From the NCBI GenBank assembly GCA_002472405.1, contig DKRV01000023.1, positions 1-39,980 on the forward strand: a stretch of 39,980 nucleotides of DNA, in the 5' to 3' direction. The first letter of the stretch is position 1, and the number at the start of each line of letters is the position of its first letter. Position numbers and translations under genes: made by a program. The stretch comes from Clostridiales bacterium UBA7273 (GTDB taxonomy: Bacteria; Bacillota; Clostridia; Oscillospirales; Oscillospiraceae). Below the pieces are notes generated by a model that was not told where the DNA came from, ran no database searches, and worked only from the letters and a program-made list of their open reading frames with translations. Positions 7,122-15,072 of the stretch are shown here, one piece after another.

Positions 7122-8567
7122 ATGCTTGACAATCGTTTAATTGAAGCCGACGCCACCAAGCTTGACGAGCTGCGAGAAATACTCAAGGCGCAGGAGAATT
7201 CCGACAAGCTGTGCGGCATCGGTATGAAGGAGATCCACATCGAGCACGGGGGTGCCAAAAAGGTCTGCCAGGCCGTCAAGAGCCTTACCGACGGAAAAAA
7301 GGTGCTGATGGTAACAGGTCCTACCGAGATCGTCGATGTGGACGGGAAAAACGTTAAGGAAGCGGTTAAGGCATATCTTGACGCGGAGTATGATGTCGAG
7401 TGGCTGGTCATCAGCGAGCCGAACAGCATAGTTCACGCAACGCCCGAAAACGCAGCCAAGATCCAGGCTCACTTCGAGGGCAAGGATATCGTCGTCGGCA
7501 TAGGCGGCGGCACGATCTGTGATCTGTGCAAGTACTCCACCTATTACTACGACCATGAGAATCCGCTGCCGCTGGTCATCGTGCAGACCGCGCTGTCTGT
7601 AAACGCGTTCTCCGACGATTCCTCTGTCATGCTCATAAACGGCGTAAAGCGCACCGTTCACTCGCGCTATCCGCTTATACTTATAATTGACCTCGACATC
7701 GTCGCCGCAGCTCCTGCGGAGATGAACGTCAGCGGTTACGGCGACCTTATAGCAACGTGGACAGCGCCCGTTGACTGGTATCTGGGCAATGTTCTCGGCA
7801 TGGGACAGCATTTCCATACCGCGCCCTCGGATATGATCCGCACCCAGTGCGACAGGCTGCTTGAGAAATCCGAGAAGCTCGCGGCAGGCGATGCCAAGAC
7901 TCTCGGCGAGCTTGCAAATGTCCTGACCCTCAGCGGCCTTTCCATGGGGCTTGCAAACGAAAGCTCCCCGGCCTCCGGCTCGGAGCACGTCATGAGCCAT
8001 CTTATCGACATGGCCTCCGGTGTCCGCAAGACCGGCATTTGCTATCACGGCACCCAGGTAGCTGTTTCCGGCATCATGAGCGAGATCATCTGGGATTGGC
8101 TTCTCAACGATTTTGACCCGAAGAAGGTCGATCTTGACAAGTGCTACCCCAGCTTTGAGGAAATGGAGCCGCGCGTGAAGGCTGCGTTTGACTGGCTGGA
8201 CGATACCCACAATGCCGCAAACGAGTGCTGGGCGGATTATCAGAAGAAGCTCCAGCGCTGGCACGACCACAAGGCAGAGTTCAAAGCCTTCCTCGAGAAC
8301 TTTGATGAGTTCAAGAAGGCCGTAGCGCCCTGGGTAAAGAAACCCGAGTACATTGCCGACTGCATGCACAAGGCAAATGCGCCCACCAGATATTCAAAGC
8401 TCAACTTCCCCGTGGACGAAAAGACCGTTCGCTGGGCGATCACCAACTGCCACCTGATGCGCAACCGCTTCTCGGTCATCGACCTGCTGCACTTCACCGG
8501 CTTCTGGACCGATGAATTCGTGCAGAAGCTCATCGAGCGCGCTGAGGCGATGGACGCAGGCTTATGA
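7122..8567 (+). CDS. Glycerol-1-phosphate dehydrogenase-like (AraM/EgsA family) enzyme
   Basis: 481 residues of the iron/zinc-dependent alcohol dehydrogenase superfamily, closest in motifs to sn-glycerol-1-phosphate dehydrogenase (AraM/EgsA). The NAD(P)-binding GIGGGTICD (127-134) is followed by the TALSVNAFSDDSSV stretch and the metal ligands D208 (GYGDLIA), H289 (SGSEHVMSHL) and H309 (YHGTQVAV). Such enzymes interconvert a polyol phosphate and a keto-phosphate. It is clearly longer than classical members (about 350-400 residues); the extra length lies after about residue 330 and contains a conserved-looking helical, charged region. The next gene overlaps its stop (ATGA), so translation is coupled. 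Actual substrate unknown; oxidation of the product of the neighbouring kinase is inferred. Confidence 0.88.
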   Translation: MLDNRLIEADATKLDELREILKAQENSDKLCGIGMKEIHIEHGGAKKVCQAVKSLTDGKKVLMVTGPTEIVDVDGKNVKEAVKAYLDAEYDVEWLVISEPNSIVHATPENAAKIQAHFEGKDIVVGIGGGTICDLCKYSTYYYDHENPLPLVIVQTALSVNAFSDDSSVMLINGVKRTVHSRYPLILIIDLDIVAAAPAEMNVSGYGDLIATWTAPVDWYLGNVLGMGQHFHTAPSDMIRTQCDRLLEKSEKLAAGDAKTLGELANVLTLSGLSMGLANESSPASGSEHVMSHLIDMASGVRKTGICYHGTQVAVSGIMSEIIWDWLLNDFDPKKVDLDKCYPSFEEMEPRVKAAFDWLDDTHNAANECWADYQKKLQRWHDHKAEFKAFLENFDEFKKAVAPWVKKPEYIADCMHKANAPTRYSKLNFPVDEKTVRWAITNCHLMRNRFSVIDLLHFTGFWTDEFVQKLIERAEAMDAGL

Positions 8568-9373
8568 GCTACGCGCCCGAATGCTTTCTTGCAGGGGCGA
8601 TGAACACCCGTGACCTCGGCGGCATAAGAGCTGCCGGAGGCAGAACGGTAGCAAAGCAAAAACTCATCAGATCCGGCGAACTCTCAAGGGTGACTGACGA
8701 CGATATCGCCAAGCTGACCCACATAAGGCTTAAAACGATAGTTGACCTCAGAAGCCCGGCGGAGACCTCGCTTAAAATGGACATTATACCGGACGGTGTG
8801 CGGTATGTGCACTGCCCGGTCGTGTCCGATCTGGTTCCCGGCATAACGCGCGAGTCGATCGAGGATCCCTATGACGGACTCAAGCGCACCGACTATGCCC
8901 GGGATCTGCGCGAGGGCGGCATGGCTAAGATGCGTTCGCTGTATCCGATCCTTGTCGAAAACAGCAACGCTGTAAAGCAATACAGGCGGTTTTTCGACTG
9001 CGTCCTTGAAAACGACGGCGACGGGGCTATACTCTTCCACTGTGCGATGGGAAAAGACAGGGCAGGGGTAGCCGCGGCGCTGCTGCTGTACGCACTGGGC
9101 GCGTCGATGAAAGATATCATGACCGACTACATGTACACCGGTATCTGCTGCGCCGAAAAAATTCGGCGCGATACCGATGCATGCCGCTCTCTTACAGACG
9201 ATGAGTCGCTGCTGGAGTCCGTTTACTGGCTCAACACCACGCACGAAAGCTATCTTGAGGCAATGTTTGAAAGCTGCATTCGCCAATGCGGAAGCGTTGA
9301 CCGATACCTTGCCGAAAAGCTTGGTATCACTCAGAACAAAATATCTCGTTTGAGATCAATGTATCTCAAATGA
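8564..9373 (+). CDS. Tyrosine-protein phosphatase-like protein (Y_phosphatase3 type)
   Basis: 269 residues. The cysteine-phosphatase signature HCAMGKDRAG lies at 159-168, with nucleophile C160 and phosphate-binding R166, and the N-terminal NTRDLGG motif (14-20) and VDLRSPAE (60-67) are typical of the bacterial/fungal family. Such enzymes remove phosphate from phosphotyrosine, but members in metabolic operons may act on phosphorylated small molecules. Its ATG overlaps the dehydrogenase stop codon (ATGA), making it the last gene of the cluster, followed at once by a bidirectional terminator. A role in removing a toxic or dead-end sugar phosphate, or in regulation, is inference. Confidence 0.9.
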   Translation: MSYAPECFLAGAMNTRDLGGIRAAGGRTVAKQKLIRSGELSRVTDDDIAKLTHIRLKTIVDLRSPAETSLKMDIIPDGVRYVHCPVVSDLVPGITRESIEDPYDGLKRTDYARDLREGGMAKMRSLYPILVENSNAVKQYRRFFDCVLENDGDGAILFHCAMGKDRAGVAAALLLYALGASMKDIMTDYMYTGICCAEKIRRDTDACRSLTDDESLLESVYWLNTTHESYLEAMFESCIRQCGSVDRYLAEKLGITQNKISRLRSMYLK

Positions 9374-9376
9374 AAA

Positions 9377-9405
9377 CAGCCCACGGGAAATTCTCCCGTG
9401 GGCTG
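9377..9405. terminator. Bidirectional terminator between convergent operons
   Basis: Perfect 12-base stem CAGCCCACGGGA / TCCCGTGGGCTG (9377-9388 with 9394-9405) with loop AATTC. Weak T-rich tails lie on both sides (ATTTT rightward, TTTTCA leftward). Confidence 0.85.
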
Positions 9406-9421
9406 AAACTATTTTGTGAAA

Positions 9422-10204
9422 TTAATGAGTGTTGAAGTAATCGACGGCGGCCTCGCTTGTGAGAATAAGGTCGCAGTCGCCGTTATCGAGGGCGCTGAAG
9501 TATTCCGACGCACCGCCGTTGATGCGAGTTATCTGGCCGATCTTGCGGCTGACGGAGCTGCTTGCGTTTATGGTGTCGAGCGCAGACTGCGTCGTGCCGA
9601 TGTACAGCAGCTTATCACGCACCGAGCTTGAGCCGCTGCCCTTGCCGGCAAGAACGACGTCCGTTGACATGTAGGTTTCAAGTATCGTGTAGTCGGGGCA
9701 TTCGGTGTCGAGCACAACGCCGCCCCAGGCGCAGTCAATGTTGCCGGAGTTAAGCTCAACGTAGGCGTCCTCCGAGTGTATCGGCTGAATTTTCAGCACC
9801 CAGCCGAGCTTTTCGCACACCTTGCCGGCAAGATCAATGTCGAAGCCGACGTACTCCTCGCCCTTGGTGAATGCCATAGGAGCCGAGTCGAGGTCAACGC
9901 CGATTATAAACGTTCGCTCCGCGATATAGCCAAGCTCACTGAGAGCATCCTTCTGCGACGGGAAGCTGACCGCGCGGCTGCTGCCGAACCATTGCGTGCT
10001 AAGCTCGTCTATAACGCCCTCGTAGGCAAGCTCCTTGAGCGCTTTGTCTATGTAATGATACGTCGAGTCGCCGTTTCTGAAGCCGATGGAATATTCCTGA
10101 CTGCCGAGACTTTTGACGACTTTATATTTTCCGTCGCTGCCGCAGCCGCAAAGGCTCAAAACCATAGCAAGCGCCAGCACAGCGCAGATAATTCTTTTTT
10201 TCAT
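9422..10204 (-). CDS. Amino-acid-type ABC substrate-binding lipoprotein, circularly permuted
   Basis: 260 residues with a lipoprotein signal peptide (lipobox ending at C21). The mature part aligns with the family-3 amino acid binding protein at 12582-13394 only in swapped order. Residues about 24-75 (EYSIGFRNGDSTYHYIDKAL and onward to QWFG) match the usual C-terminal end (about 210-262 of the neighbour). Residues about 98-256 (GVDLDSAPMAF, YVGFDIDLAGKVCEKLGW, IDCAWGGVVLD, ending DLILTSEAAVDYF) match the usual start and middle (about 38-206). A linker (about 76-97) joins them. All segments are present once, so this is a circular permutation rather than a truncation. It is the last gene of the ABC operon and would sit on the outer membrane face, delivering a ligand to the same permease. 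Which ligand is unknown. Confidence 0.85.
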   Translation of the reverse strand: MKKRIICAVLALAMVLSLCGCGSDGKYKVVKSLGSQEYSIGFRNGDSTYHYIDKALKELAYEGVIDELSTQWFGSSRAVSFPSQKDALSELGYIAERTFIIGVDLDSAPMAFTKGEEYVGFDIDLAGKVCEKLGWVLKIQPIHSEDAYVELNSGNIDCAWGGVVLDTECPDYTILETYMSTDVVLAGKGSGSSSVRDKLLYIGTTQSALDTINASSSVSRKIGQITRINGGASEYFSALDNGDCDLILTSEAAVDYFNTH

Positions 10205-10247
10205 AGGGTACTTACCGCCTTTCGGATTTGATGATACGCGAAAAATG

Positions 10248-11063
10248 TTAAAAAATCAAGGCAGTAAATTCACCCTGTATGACTGCTCGATTGCTCATTG
10301 TCAGTGAGCGCACCTGCGAGGCGGAATATGTGGCCGAGGCGCTTACCGTTCCTCGCGGTTCTGTAAGGCGCACGGAGGCGTATTCGCCGTCAAGCTCTGC
10401 CAGATAGGCTGCCACAGCAGCCGTTCCGCTTGCGCAGGAGCCTTCCCACACTGCCGTATCGGTCGAAGCGACGTAAACAAGCGGCGTGAGAGTGTGTTTA
10501 TCCCTGTCGAAGAACATAAGCCCCAAAGCGTCGGCTCCGAGCTGACGGCACCACGAGGCTATAACGGCTTCGGCTCTTTCGGGACTGATCGCTCCTGCCG
10601 GCACTATCGCGTGGCATATTCCGGGAAAGCGTACAAGAGGGAAGGTGTAGCCCTCAAAGCCGTCAAGGAAGCTGCATTCGGATATGGATTCGGGCAAAGG
10701 CATTGCGACCTCGCCCTCAAAGCAGGTTCTGTTAACCATGCTTCCCGAAATTTTCACAGGCTCCGGGGCACCGGATACCTCGAAAAGCTCCTCGCAGTAT
10801 AAACCCTCGGCCAAACCTGCACGGCTGAAGATAACGGCTGCGGCCGAAAGCGAGGCGTTGCCGCAGAACTCGCCGCCCATCATCTGAAGGCGAACGGCGC
10901 AGCAGGGATCATCTGGCTTTTCGAGAAAGCCGACCTGCTCTACCGTGACATCGCGCTTCATGAGCTCGGCCGCAACGCGGCTCTGCTGCTCGCGCGGCAC
11001 AAAGCTGTCAACGATGACGGTGATGTTCCCGGCAGGATCGATTTTAGTGTAGCTTATATTCAT
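10248..11063 (-). CDS. DapF-fold amino acid epimerase/racemase-like protein
   Basis: 271 residues with the two half-sites of the PLP-independent diaminopimelate epimerase fold: GGEFCGNAS with C67 and GSCASGTAA with C210. The two cysteines act as the acid/base pair that inverts an alpha-carbon in DapF and in related racemases such as the histidine racemase of staphylopine synthesis. Sequence between the motifs differs from housekeeping DapF, and the gene lies inside an amino acid ABC operon rather than with lysine genes. It overlaps the upstream ATPase gene by 4 bases. Likely role: epimerising an imported or exported amino acid; the substrate is unknown. An isomerase of the PhzF relatives is less likely because both cysteines are kept. 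Confidence 0.8.
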   Translation of the reverse strand: MNISYTKIDPAGNITVIVDSFVPREQQSRVAAELMKRDVTVEQVGFLEKPDDPCCAVRLQMMGGEFCGNASLSAAAVIFSRAGLAEGLYCEELFEVSGAPEPVKISGSMVNRTCFEGEVAMPLPESISECSFLDGFEGYTFPLVRFPGICHAIVPAGAISPERAEAVIASWCRQLGADALGLMFFDRDKHTLTPLVYVASTDTAVWEGSCASGTAAVAAYLAELDGEYASVRLTEPRGTVSASATYSASQVRSLTMSNRAVIQGEFTALIF

Positions 11064-11833
11064 GACTGTCCGTAATTTTTAAGAAACTGCTTTGTGCGCT
11101 CCATCTTCGGTGCGCCGAACACATCCTCGGGATCACCCTGCTCGACGATAACGCCGCCGTCCATGAAAATAACGCGGTCGGAAACAGCGCGCGCAAAGGC
11201 CATCTCGTGGGTAACTATGACCATGGTCATGTGCTCCTCGGCGAGCTTTTTTATGACCTTGAGCACCTCGCCGGTAAGCTCCGGGTCGAGCGCGCTCGTC
11301 GGCTCGTCGAAAAACAGGATCTGCGGATCCATTGCGAGCGCACGAGCAATGGCAACTCGCTGCTGCTGACCGCCGGACAGCTGGCAGGGGTATGCCTCGG
11401 CCTTGTCGGAAAGGTTCATTTTGCCGAGCAGCTCAATGGCTTTTGCCTGCGCATCTTCTTTGCTGCGGCCGAGCACGCATATCTGGGGATCCATAAGGTT
11501 TTTCAGAACGCTGTAATGGGGGAAAAGATTAAAGCTCTGGAAAACCAGACCGAAAATGCTGCGGATCTTTTTCAGCTCGGCCTTGCCCGAATAAACCGAG
11601 CGGCCGTCGGCGTCATTCTTGGCCGCGTACTCGCCGTCGTAGAGAAGCTCGCCGCCGTCCATTTCGGTCAGCAGCGTTGCGCAGCGCAGCAGCGTCGATT
11701 TGCCGGAGCCGGACGGCCCGATTATGGACACGACCTCGCCCTCGGATACGCTCATGCTTATGTCCTTGAGAACATGCAGCGTGTTGTCATTGAAGCTTTT
11801 CTGAACGTGGTTCATTTCCAATATCTTTTTCAT
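11060..11833 (-). CDS. Polar amino acid ABC transporter ATPase (GlnQ type)
   Basis: 257 residues, the standard size of GlnQ/HisP ATPases that power periplasmic-binding-protein-dependent amino acid import. Walker A GPSGSGKST (39-47), signature LSGGQQQR (152-159), Walker B ILFFDEPTS (172-180) and the switch histidine in VIVTHEMAFA are all intact. An ATG with GGAGG a few bases upstream begins it 17 bases after the permease gene. It should act as a homodimer on the cytoplasmic face of the adjacent permease and presumably serves both binding proteins of the operon. Confidence 0.96.
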   Translation of the reverse strand: MKKILEMNHVQKSFNDNTLHVLKDISMSVSEGEVVSIIGPSGSGKSTLLRCATLLTEMDGGELLYDGEYAAKNDADGRSVYSGKAELKKIRSIFGLVFQSFNLFPHYSVLKNLMDPQICVLGRSKEDAQAKAIELLGKMNLSDKAEAYPCQLSGGQQQRVAIARALAMDPQILFFDEPTSALDPELTGEVLKVIKKLAEEHMTMVIVTHEMAFARAVSDRVIFMDGGVIVEQGDPEDVFGAPKMERTKQFLKNYGQS

Positions 11834-11850
11834 GTTGCATATCCTCCTTC

Positions 11851-12498
11851 TTATTGATAATAGTTCATCGCTTTTTCTGCCTTGCCCATTACATAATCAA
11901 CGATGGCGTTAAACACAAAGTAGAACACGCCGGCGACGACAAACGGAACAAAGCTCGACTGCGAGTTTGCTATCTGCTTGCCAATGGTGAACATTTCAAC
12001 ATACGAAACGGTGAAGGCAAGCGAAGTGTCCTTAACGAGGGTAACGACCTCGTTTGTGACGCTCGGCATGATGCGCTTGAGCACCTGCGGAAGAATTATG
12101 CGGAAGAAGGTCTGAATTTTGGAATAGCCCAGAATGTCCGCAGCCTCGTATTGGCCAACAGGGATAGATTCAATGCCGCTTCGGTAGATCTCGGCAAAAT
12201 ACGCCGCGTAATTTATCGCAAATGCGATAACTACGGGGACGAGCTTATTTTTCGCAACGGGAAGCTCAAACAGATAGTACGGGCCGTAAGTGACCGCGAT
12301 AAGCTGGAGCATGAGCGGAGTGCCGCGCAGGACGGATATGATGGCGCGGGTTATGGAAGAGATGACTTTGACTTTGCTCATTCTGAGCAGAGCAACGACC
12401 ATGCCGAGGGGAAGCGCAAACAGCAGCGTCAGGAAAAATATCGCGCAGGTGCCGCCCATGCCGTCGAGCATTGTCTTGAGCATTGTAATAAGATCCAT
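11851..12498 (-). CDS. Polar amino acid ABC transporter permease (HisM/GlnP type)
   Basis: 215 residues with about five transmembrane helices. The family features are the RGTPLMLQL motif (about 72-80) and the ATPase-docking EAADILGYSKIQTFFRIILPQ loop (EAA motif), typical of the His/Glu/Gln/Arg/opine permeases. ATG at 12498 is preferred: GTGAGGA lies 7 bases upstream, while an upstream in-frame ATG at 12525 has no ribosome site and would fall within the intercistronic hairpin. Only one permease is present, so it probably forms a homodimer. Confidence 0.95.
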   Translation of the reverse strand: MDLITMLKTMLDGMGGTCAIFFLTLLFALPLGMVVALLRMSKVKVISSITRAIISVLRGTPLMLQLIAVTYGPYYLFELPVAKNKLVPVVIAFAINYAAYFAEIYRSGIESIPVGQYEAADILGYSKIQTFFRIILPQVLKRIMPSVTNEVVTLVKDTSLAFTVSYVEMFTIGKQIANSQSSFVPFVVAGVFYFVFNAIVDYVMGKAEKAMNYYQ

Positions 12499-12526
12499 AG
12501 ATATCCTCACTTTAAACGCACGCATT

Positions 12527-12551
12527 CCCGAAGGTGCATCGCGCCTCCGGG
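12527..12551 (-). other. Intercistronic hairpin between binding protein and permease genes
   Basis: CCCGGAGG / CCTTCGGG pair on the minus strand (12544-12551 with 12527-12534, one G-U) around a 9-base loop, without a U-run. Such hairpins after binding-protein genes usually stabilise the 5' part of the message so the binding protein is made in excess. Confidence 0.6.
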
Positions 12552-12581
12552 AAGCTTGCGGCTTTTTTATTTATGCCTTAA

Positions 12582-13394
12582 TTACTTGTTAAGAAAGATT
12601 AGGTTGTTTACGATGTCGGGGTACTTATCGGCGATCTTCTGATAGGTGCCGTTTTCAACGAGCTGATCGATTGCTGCCTGGATCTGGTCGCACAGCTCCT
12701 GGTCACCGGAGCGGAATGCAATGCCGTACTGCTCTGCGCCGAGACCCTCGTCGATGATGGAGTAGCCGTCGTTTTCGGCAACGTATGCCGCTGCTACGGG
12801 GTAGTCAACAAAGACTGCGTCAACGCTGCCGCCGCCAAGCTCGGTGAAGCAGCTCAGGAAGCTGTTGCAGGTAACTACGTTGGAGAAGCTGTCCTTGAGA
12901 GAGGAGAGGTCGCCGTTGAGAAGAGCCTCGCCGGAGGTGCCGAGCTGAACGGCAACTGCCTTGCCTGCAAGGTCTGCGGAGGTCTTGTAGCCGCTGTCGG
13001 TCTTAACGAGAAGAACCTGGGTGTTGTCGTAGTAAGGCTCGGAGATGACGTAGCCGGCTTCCTTCATGCTGTCGAGGATGGTCATGCCGGCCCAGATGCA
13101 GTCGCATTCTTTTGCGTCAAGCTGAGTGAGCTTCTGATCCCAGTTGAGTGCGAAGATCTCCATCTTCCAGCCGAGCAGATCGCATACTGCCTGAGCTACT
13201 TCAACGTCGAAGCCGGTGTACTTGCCGTCATCGCCCATGTAAGCGTAGGGGGGATATTCGGGGTCAACACCGACGGTGAGAGTCTTAACGCTGTCGTCGG
13301 CCTTCTGCTTGTCGTCGTTGCTGGTGTTGTTTCCGCAGGCGCACAGTGCAAAGACCATCATCAGCGCCAGCATCATAGCGATAATTCGTTTCAT
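12582..13394 (-). CDS. Amino acid ABC transporter substrate-binding lipoprotein
   Basis: 270 residues: a lipoprotein signal (MKRIIAMML... ending at C20 in ALCACG), an acidic linker, then a family-3 solute-binding domain. Canonical landmarks occur in the normal order: VGVDPEYPPYAY (41-52), GFDVEVAQAVCDLLGW (61-76), CDCIWAGMTI (98-107), DLAGKAVAVQLGTSGE (141-156), DAVFVDYPVAAAY (192-204) and QYGIAFRSGD (222-231). It binds a polar amino acid outside the membrane for the adjacent permease/ATPase. ATG at 13394 follows GGAGGAAAAGAAA; the upstream TTG at 13409 is poorer. It is the first gene of the five-gene leftward operon. The specific amino acid is not determinable by eye. Confidence 0.95.
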   Translation of the reverse strand: MKRIIAMMLALMMVFALCACGNNTSNDDKQKADDSVKTLTVGVDPEYPPYAYMGDDGKYTGFDVEVAQAVCDLLGWKMEIFALNWDQKLTQLDAKECDCIWAGMTILDSMKEAGYVISEPYYDNTQVLLVKTDSGYKTSADLAGKAVAVQLGTSGEALLNGDLSSLKDSFSNVVTCNSFLSCFTELGGGSVDAVFVDYPVAAAYVAENDGYSIIDEGLGAEQYGIAFRSGDQELCDQIQAAIDQLVENGTYQKIADKYPDIVNNLIFLNK

Positions 13395-13447
13395 TTTCTT
13401 TTCCTCCAAAACGTCTGTTTGAGTTTTTAGCTTGTTATCACGCTGCT

Positions 13448-13475
13448 ATAATAACACATTAGCGAAATAAAGCAA
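13448..13475 (-). promoter_or_regulatory. Promoter of the amino acid ABC operon
   Basis: On the minus strand TTGCTT (13470-13475), 16-base spacer, TATTAT (13448-13453), about 55 bases before the start codon. Confidence 0.6.
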
Positions 13476-13493
13476 GACCTTTTTGCAAATTTA

Positions 13494-13514
13494 GCTGTGC
13501 AGTTTCTGCACAGC
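13494..13514. repeat. Perfect inverted repeat upstream of the ABC operon promoter
   Basis: GCTGTGCAG-TTT-CTGCACAGC, 9-base arms. It is about 20 bases upstream of the -35 box and 25 bases beyond the antiporter terminator. It could be a regulator site or a backup terminator. Confidence 0.5.
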
Positions 13515-13534
13515 GCTTTTTCTACTTATATAAA

Positions 13535-13563
13535 TAAAACAGCGCACCCGATGGGATGCGCTG
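13535..13563 (-). terminator. Intrinsic terminator of the antiporter gene
   Basis: CAGCGCA / TGCGCTG stem (13540-13546 with 13557-13563), an inner CCC-GAT-GGG, and TTTTATTT on the minus strand. Confidence 0.85.
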
Positions 13564-13574
13564 CAAATTTGATA

Positions 13575-14777
13575 TTATGCGTTTGCCGGAGCGGCAGGCT
13601 CTGTGTTGTCCGGAGTCGGGCGCTTCATGCCGACCTTGAGCAGCAGAGGCGTTACAAGCGTTGTGACGATGACCATGAGGACGACGGCAGGAAACATGGT
13701 GCCGGATATAAGCCCGGCCATGCTGCCTTTCTGAGCAACGATCAGTGCGACCTCACCGCGCGATACCATGCCCAGTCCGATCGAGACAGAGTCGTAGGTC
13801 TTAAAGCCCGTGAGCCTTGCGCCGATGCCGCAGCCGATGATCTTCGTGAGAATAGCCACTATCGTGAGAGCGACAGCGAAGAGGATCAGATTGCCGTCAA
13901 GCCCTGCAAGCTCGGTTTTTATGCCGATCGATGCAAAGAAAATAGGGGAGAAGAGCATGTAGCTCATGGTGTTTATACGCTTTACAACATAGGTTCGCGT
14001 CTCGCCGTGGTCGCTGAGCATAAGTCCGGCAAAGTAAGCGCCGGTGATGTCGGCGATACCGAAAAAGTGCTCGGAAACAAAGCTGAGGATGAAGCAGAAT
14101 GCAAGCGCGTATATGGCAATGCGTCTGTGATTGCCCCAGATCCTTGCGCGCAGATGCGCAAAGGCTTTGCGGATGACTATGGCGATGATGGCAAGGCAGA
14201 TGAAATATGCAATAATGCGGATAAATATAGTAACAGGCTGAACCGTCGAATCGGTAAAGCCGGTGAGCACGGTAAGTACGATGATGCCGAGCACGTCGTC
14301 AATTACGGCCGCAGCCATTATTGCAGTGCCGACGCGGCTTTTGAGTTTTCCCATCTCGCGCAGAGTCTCAACGGTTATCGAAACGGAGGTCGCGGTAAGG
14401 ATAACGCCTATGAATGCGGCCTTGAGCATACGCAGGCTGTCCGGCTCGCCGTTAAACAGCAGGTAGCAGCCGGCACCGCCCAGGAAAGGAACTATAACGC
14501 CGATCGTTGCAATGATAAAGGCCGAAAGGCCGGTGTGCTTAAGCTCCTGAACGTCGGTATCAAGTCCGGCGGTGAACATTAATATGATAACGCCGATCTC
14601 GGCGGTCTTGACCAGAAAGTCGGATTCGCCTATAAGACCGAAGCAGCTCGGGCCGAGCAGCAGGCCGGCTATCAGTGCGCCGACGACCTGCGGCATATTG
14701 ACCTTTTCGCTTGCAAGGCCGAGAACCTTGGTTGAAAGCATAATAATTGCGATGACTAAAATGAAGCTGTAATCCAT
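13575..14777 (-). CDS. Cation:proton antiporter, CPA2 (Kef/NapA) family
   Basis: 400 residues, almost entirely hydrophobic, with about 12-13 helices. The pattern is that of the Na+/H+ exchanger domain of CPA2 proteins: PQVVGALIAGLLLGP near residue 28, the ion-site region ATSVSITVETLREMG, the paired acidic motif AAVIDDVLGI (two adjacent Asp as in electrogenic NapA-type members) and ISGTMFPAVVLMVIVTT near the end. No C-terminal TrkA/RCK domain is present, unlike full Kef channels. ATG at 14777 is preceded by a GGGGGGA ribosome site; an upstream in-frame start at 14855 has none. It probably exports Na+ or K+ in exchange for H+. It is a single-gene unit with its own terminator. Confidence 0.93.
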   Translation of the reverse strand: MDYSFILVIAIIMLSTKVLGLASEKVNMPQVVGALIAGLLLGPSCFGLIGESDFLVKTAEIGVIILMFTAGLDTDVQELKHTGLSAFIIATIGVIVPFLGGAGCYLLFNGEPDSLRMLKAAFIGVILTATSVSITVETLREMGKLKSRVGTAIMAAAVIDDVLGIIVLTVLTGFTDSTVQPVTIFIRIIAYFICLAIIAIVIRKAFAHLRARIWGNHRRIAIYALAFCFILSFVSEHFFGIADITGAYFAGLMLSDHGETRTYVVKRINTMSYMLFSPIFFASIGIKTELAGLDGNLILFAVALTIVAILTKIIGCGIGARLTGFKTYDSVSIGLGMVSRGEVALIVAQKGSMAGLISGTMFPAVVLMVIVTTLVTPLLLKVGMKRPTPDNTEPAAPANA

Positions 14778-15072
14778 AGAAAAAATCCCCCCGCAAAACA
14801 CTGCTGAAATAATCAAAAAATCCACAATCTCAAGGCTTTCAGCCTCAAGGCGCAAGGCGGATTTTACGCGCTTTGCGGCAGAAATTCAAGTTAATTTTTC
14901 GCGCCTGAGATGAGCATAATTAATATGGCTATGAGTTTGCGGCATACAGGCGCTGCTGTGCAAAAAATGCACCGCGAAATTAGACAAACTGTGGCATATG
15001 TACTTCAATTCCTATCACGAAAGTGGTATATTAATATCACACAACAGACATAGGAATTACGGAGGTGATATG
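14778..15072. other. Divergent intergenic region, antiporter / Rrf2 regulator
   Basis: 295 bases with no gene. It contains a small GGCTTTCAGCC hairpin (about 14834-14844) on the antiporter side and the regulator-gene promoter and operator on the right side (15006-15058). Confidence 0.6.
15006..15058 (+). promoter_or_regulatory. iscR-type gene promoter with candidate Rrf2 operator
   Basis: CAATTCCTA-N10-GGTATAT (15006-15031) overlaps a TAATAT -10 box (15032-15037). The AATTCCTAT arm (15007-15015) is repeated inverted as ATAGGAATT (15050-15058). A related CAATCCCTA-N11-GGATATA lies at the iscS promoter, so both are probably sites for the Rrf2-type regulator. Confidence 0.55.

Noticed and set aside
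9422..10204. Permuted binding protein as a decayed or truncated gene
   Set aside because: The frame is intact with a good signal peptide, and all parts of the fold are present once in swapped order.
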